Positions 63,954-64,000 of a stretch of DNA of 64,000 bases are shown one piece after another. A model generated the notes under the pieces. That model saw only the letters and a list, made by a program, of their open reading frames with translations, did not search any database and was not told the origin of the DNA. A program made the translations under genes and the position numbers. The first letter of the stretch is position 1; each line of letters begins with the position of its first letter. The DNA comes from an uncultured Chloroflexota bacterium (lineage in GTDB: Bacteria; Chloroflexota; UBA11872; VXNJ01): the NCBI GenBank assembly GCA_913043205.1, contig CAJWLF010000002.1, forward strand, positions 1-64,000. The letters run 5' to 3'.

Positions 63954-64000
63954 ATGCCTTTTGGAACAGGAATCATTAAGGGAATGGCTAAAGTATTAGG
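63954..64000 (+). CDS. nuoI: NADH-quinone oxidoreductase subunit I, N-terminal fragment (window edge)
   Basis: The last 47 bases begin with ATG and encode MPFGTGIIKGMAKVLG, the amphipathic N-terminus expected of NuoI (8Fe ferredoxin subunit), 6 bp after the nuoH stop. The cysteine motifs lie beyond the window, so the call rests on operon position and the short start. Confidence 0.7.
   Translation, partial: MPFGTGIIKGMAKVL

Noticed and set aside
1..64000. CRISPR arrays, insertion sequences, prophage or rRNA
   Set aside because: No spaced direct repeats, transposase or integrase motifs, or rRNA-like stretches were seen.

Overview
This 64 kb window looks like chromosomal DNA of a Chloroflexota bacterium, most likely a marine Dehalococcoidia/SAR202-type lineage. 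That placement is an inference. It rests on AT-leaning free-living gene content, a mandelate-racemase-type enolase-superfamily enzyme, a LarA-like (DUF2088) protein, a sulfatase, adjacent transaldolase and phosphoglucose isomerase genes of the bifunctional Tal-Pgi type, and a complex I cluster in which nuoG is not next to nuoE/nuoF. I see no phage, insertion sequence, CRISPR array or rRNA. The only RNA gene recognised is tRNA-His with an encoded CCA end. TTG starts are very common.

Layout. 1-1263: two tandem, near-identical sugar ABC permeases (the first cut by the window edge). 1323-6800 (minus): an imuA-imuB-dnaE2 translesion mutagenesis cassette. 6962-8868: a TIM-barrel sugar isomerase and an enolase-superfamily dehydratase. 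8934-10664 (minus): small membrane protein, recF and a dciA-like gene. 10705-16675: DegV protein, then a minus-strand surface-glycan-like group (two GT-C membrane glycosyltransferases, NIL-domain protein, polysaccharide deacetylase). 16859-22428: sulfatase, Nudix hydrolase, then larA-like, MFS and ROK kinase. 22429-28829: peptide-binding lipoprotein, glpK, nagA, M16 peptidase, peptide deformylase. 28885-36903 (minus): an eight-gene central-carbon operon, rpiB-tal-pgi-gnd-zwf-PHP-fba-moaB, holding the oxidative pentose phosphate pathway. 37003-40320: SDR, MFS, an unknown protein and a Fur-family regulator. 40450-43676 (minus): gatC-gatA-gatB. 43914-48640: isomerase, DUF3048 protein, RNase J-like nuclease, cyclase-family protein. 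48649-54256: LysM protein, tRNA-His, vanZ, guaB, lysS, serS. 54306-57441 (minus): hyuA and a MidA-type methyltransferase. 57571-64000: rex followed by nuoA-C-D-G-H-I, with no nuoB.

The strongest unusual signal is translational. For moaB, rex and nuoG the conserved N-terminus continues upstream of every in-frame ATG/GTG/TTG, and the only available initiators are AUA or AUC. For nuoG and moaB an AUA sits at ideal distance behind a strong Shine-Dalgarno sequence. A perfect Rex-operator-like inverted repeat upstream of rex supports redox control around rex and nuo. Complex I lacks nuoB between nuoA and nuoC.
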